From Cytobacillus gottheilii (GTDB taxonomy: Bacteria > Bacillota > Bacilli > Bacillales > Cytobacillaceae), in contig NZ_KV440945.1 in the NCBI RefSeq assembly GCF_001636345.1, forward strand, positions 1,837,631 to 1,901,630: DNA of 64,000 nt. Direction: 5' to 3'. How positions within the stretch are numbered: position 1 is the first letter of the stretch; the number at the start of each line of letters is the position of its first letter. The translations under genes were made by a program, and so were the position numbers. The notes under the pieces are model-generated. The model ran no database searches, was not told the DNA's origin, and was given only the letters and a program-made list of their open reading frames with translations. This document shows, piece after piece, positions 63,992 through 64,000 of the stretch.

Positions 63992-64000
63992 AATAATGAA

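Overview
The window looks like a chromosomal segment of an endospore-forming Bacillaceae bacterium. It carries the spoIIA (sigF) operon, spoVA genes, spoIIM, spmAB, dacB, dacF, sleB-ypeB and prsW, with AGGAGG-type ribosome binding sites, several TTG starts and low to moderate GC. From remembered B. subtilis gene order, it follows the yqkD to ypfA stretch almost gene for gene. The differences are extra genes, lost genes, two mobile elements and three tandem-repeat arrays. Protein similarity to B. subtilis is clear but not close, so a relative (a Cytobacillus/Mesobacillus/Metabacillus-like genus is my guess) is more likely than B. subtilis itself.

Layout. 1-6.7 kb: start of yqkD (partial, minus), a 21-bp repeat array, a 43-aa ORF, a divergent mvaB / scoAB catabolic pair of units not found here in B. 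subtilis, then yqkE, yqkF, nudF and yqxK. 6.7-14 kb: a GNAT acetyltransferase, spoIIM, fur, yqzK-xerD, and the nucleoside salvage genes deoB-punA-pdp, followed by a 104-bp tandem array. 14.7-22.5 kb: dacF, spoIIAA-AB-sigF, spoVAA-AB-AEA-AF (without AC, AD, AEB) and lysA. 22.6-24.5 kb: a group II intron with reverse transcriptase, sitting just behind the lysA terminator. 24.5-31.8 kb: ribT, ypuF, scpAB, ypuI, sodF, dacB, spmAB. 32-41 kb: rluB, resABCDE (cytochrome c maturation plus redox two-component system), sigX-rsiX. 41-47.5 kb: an M23/LysM protein, a PHP phosphatase, serA, an FMN riboswitch with ribU, and an IS1182-type element inside the ribU terminator. 47.5-58.2 kb: fer, ypbB-recQ-ypbD-ypbE, ypbF, a CBS-domain gene, ypbG, ypbH (mecB), gudB, ypdA. 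58.2-64 kb: a 126-bp hairpin array, ansA, prsW, sleB-ypeB, ypfA.

The genes form several working groups. The sporulation cascade has readable promoter candidates: sigma-H with 0A boxes before spoIIAA, sigma-F before dacF, sigma-G before spoVAA, and sigma-E before spoIIM, dacB and mvaB. The mvaB/scoAB pair has two cre-like sites, as expected for carbon-repressed leucine/ketoacid catabolism in the mother cell. The res genes couple cytochrome c biogenesis to its regulator. sigX has a textbook autoregulatory promoter.

The strongest unexplained signal is the 58.28-58.76 kb array: four hairpins at an exact 126-bp period whose arms alternate between two different sequences that still pair, so that base pairing, not sequence, is what has been kept. 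Two unrelated mobile elements both sit at intrinsic terminators, and the spoVA operon has lost its three central genes. I found no CRISPR array, prophage, tRNA, rRNA or classical defence system.
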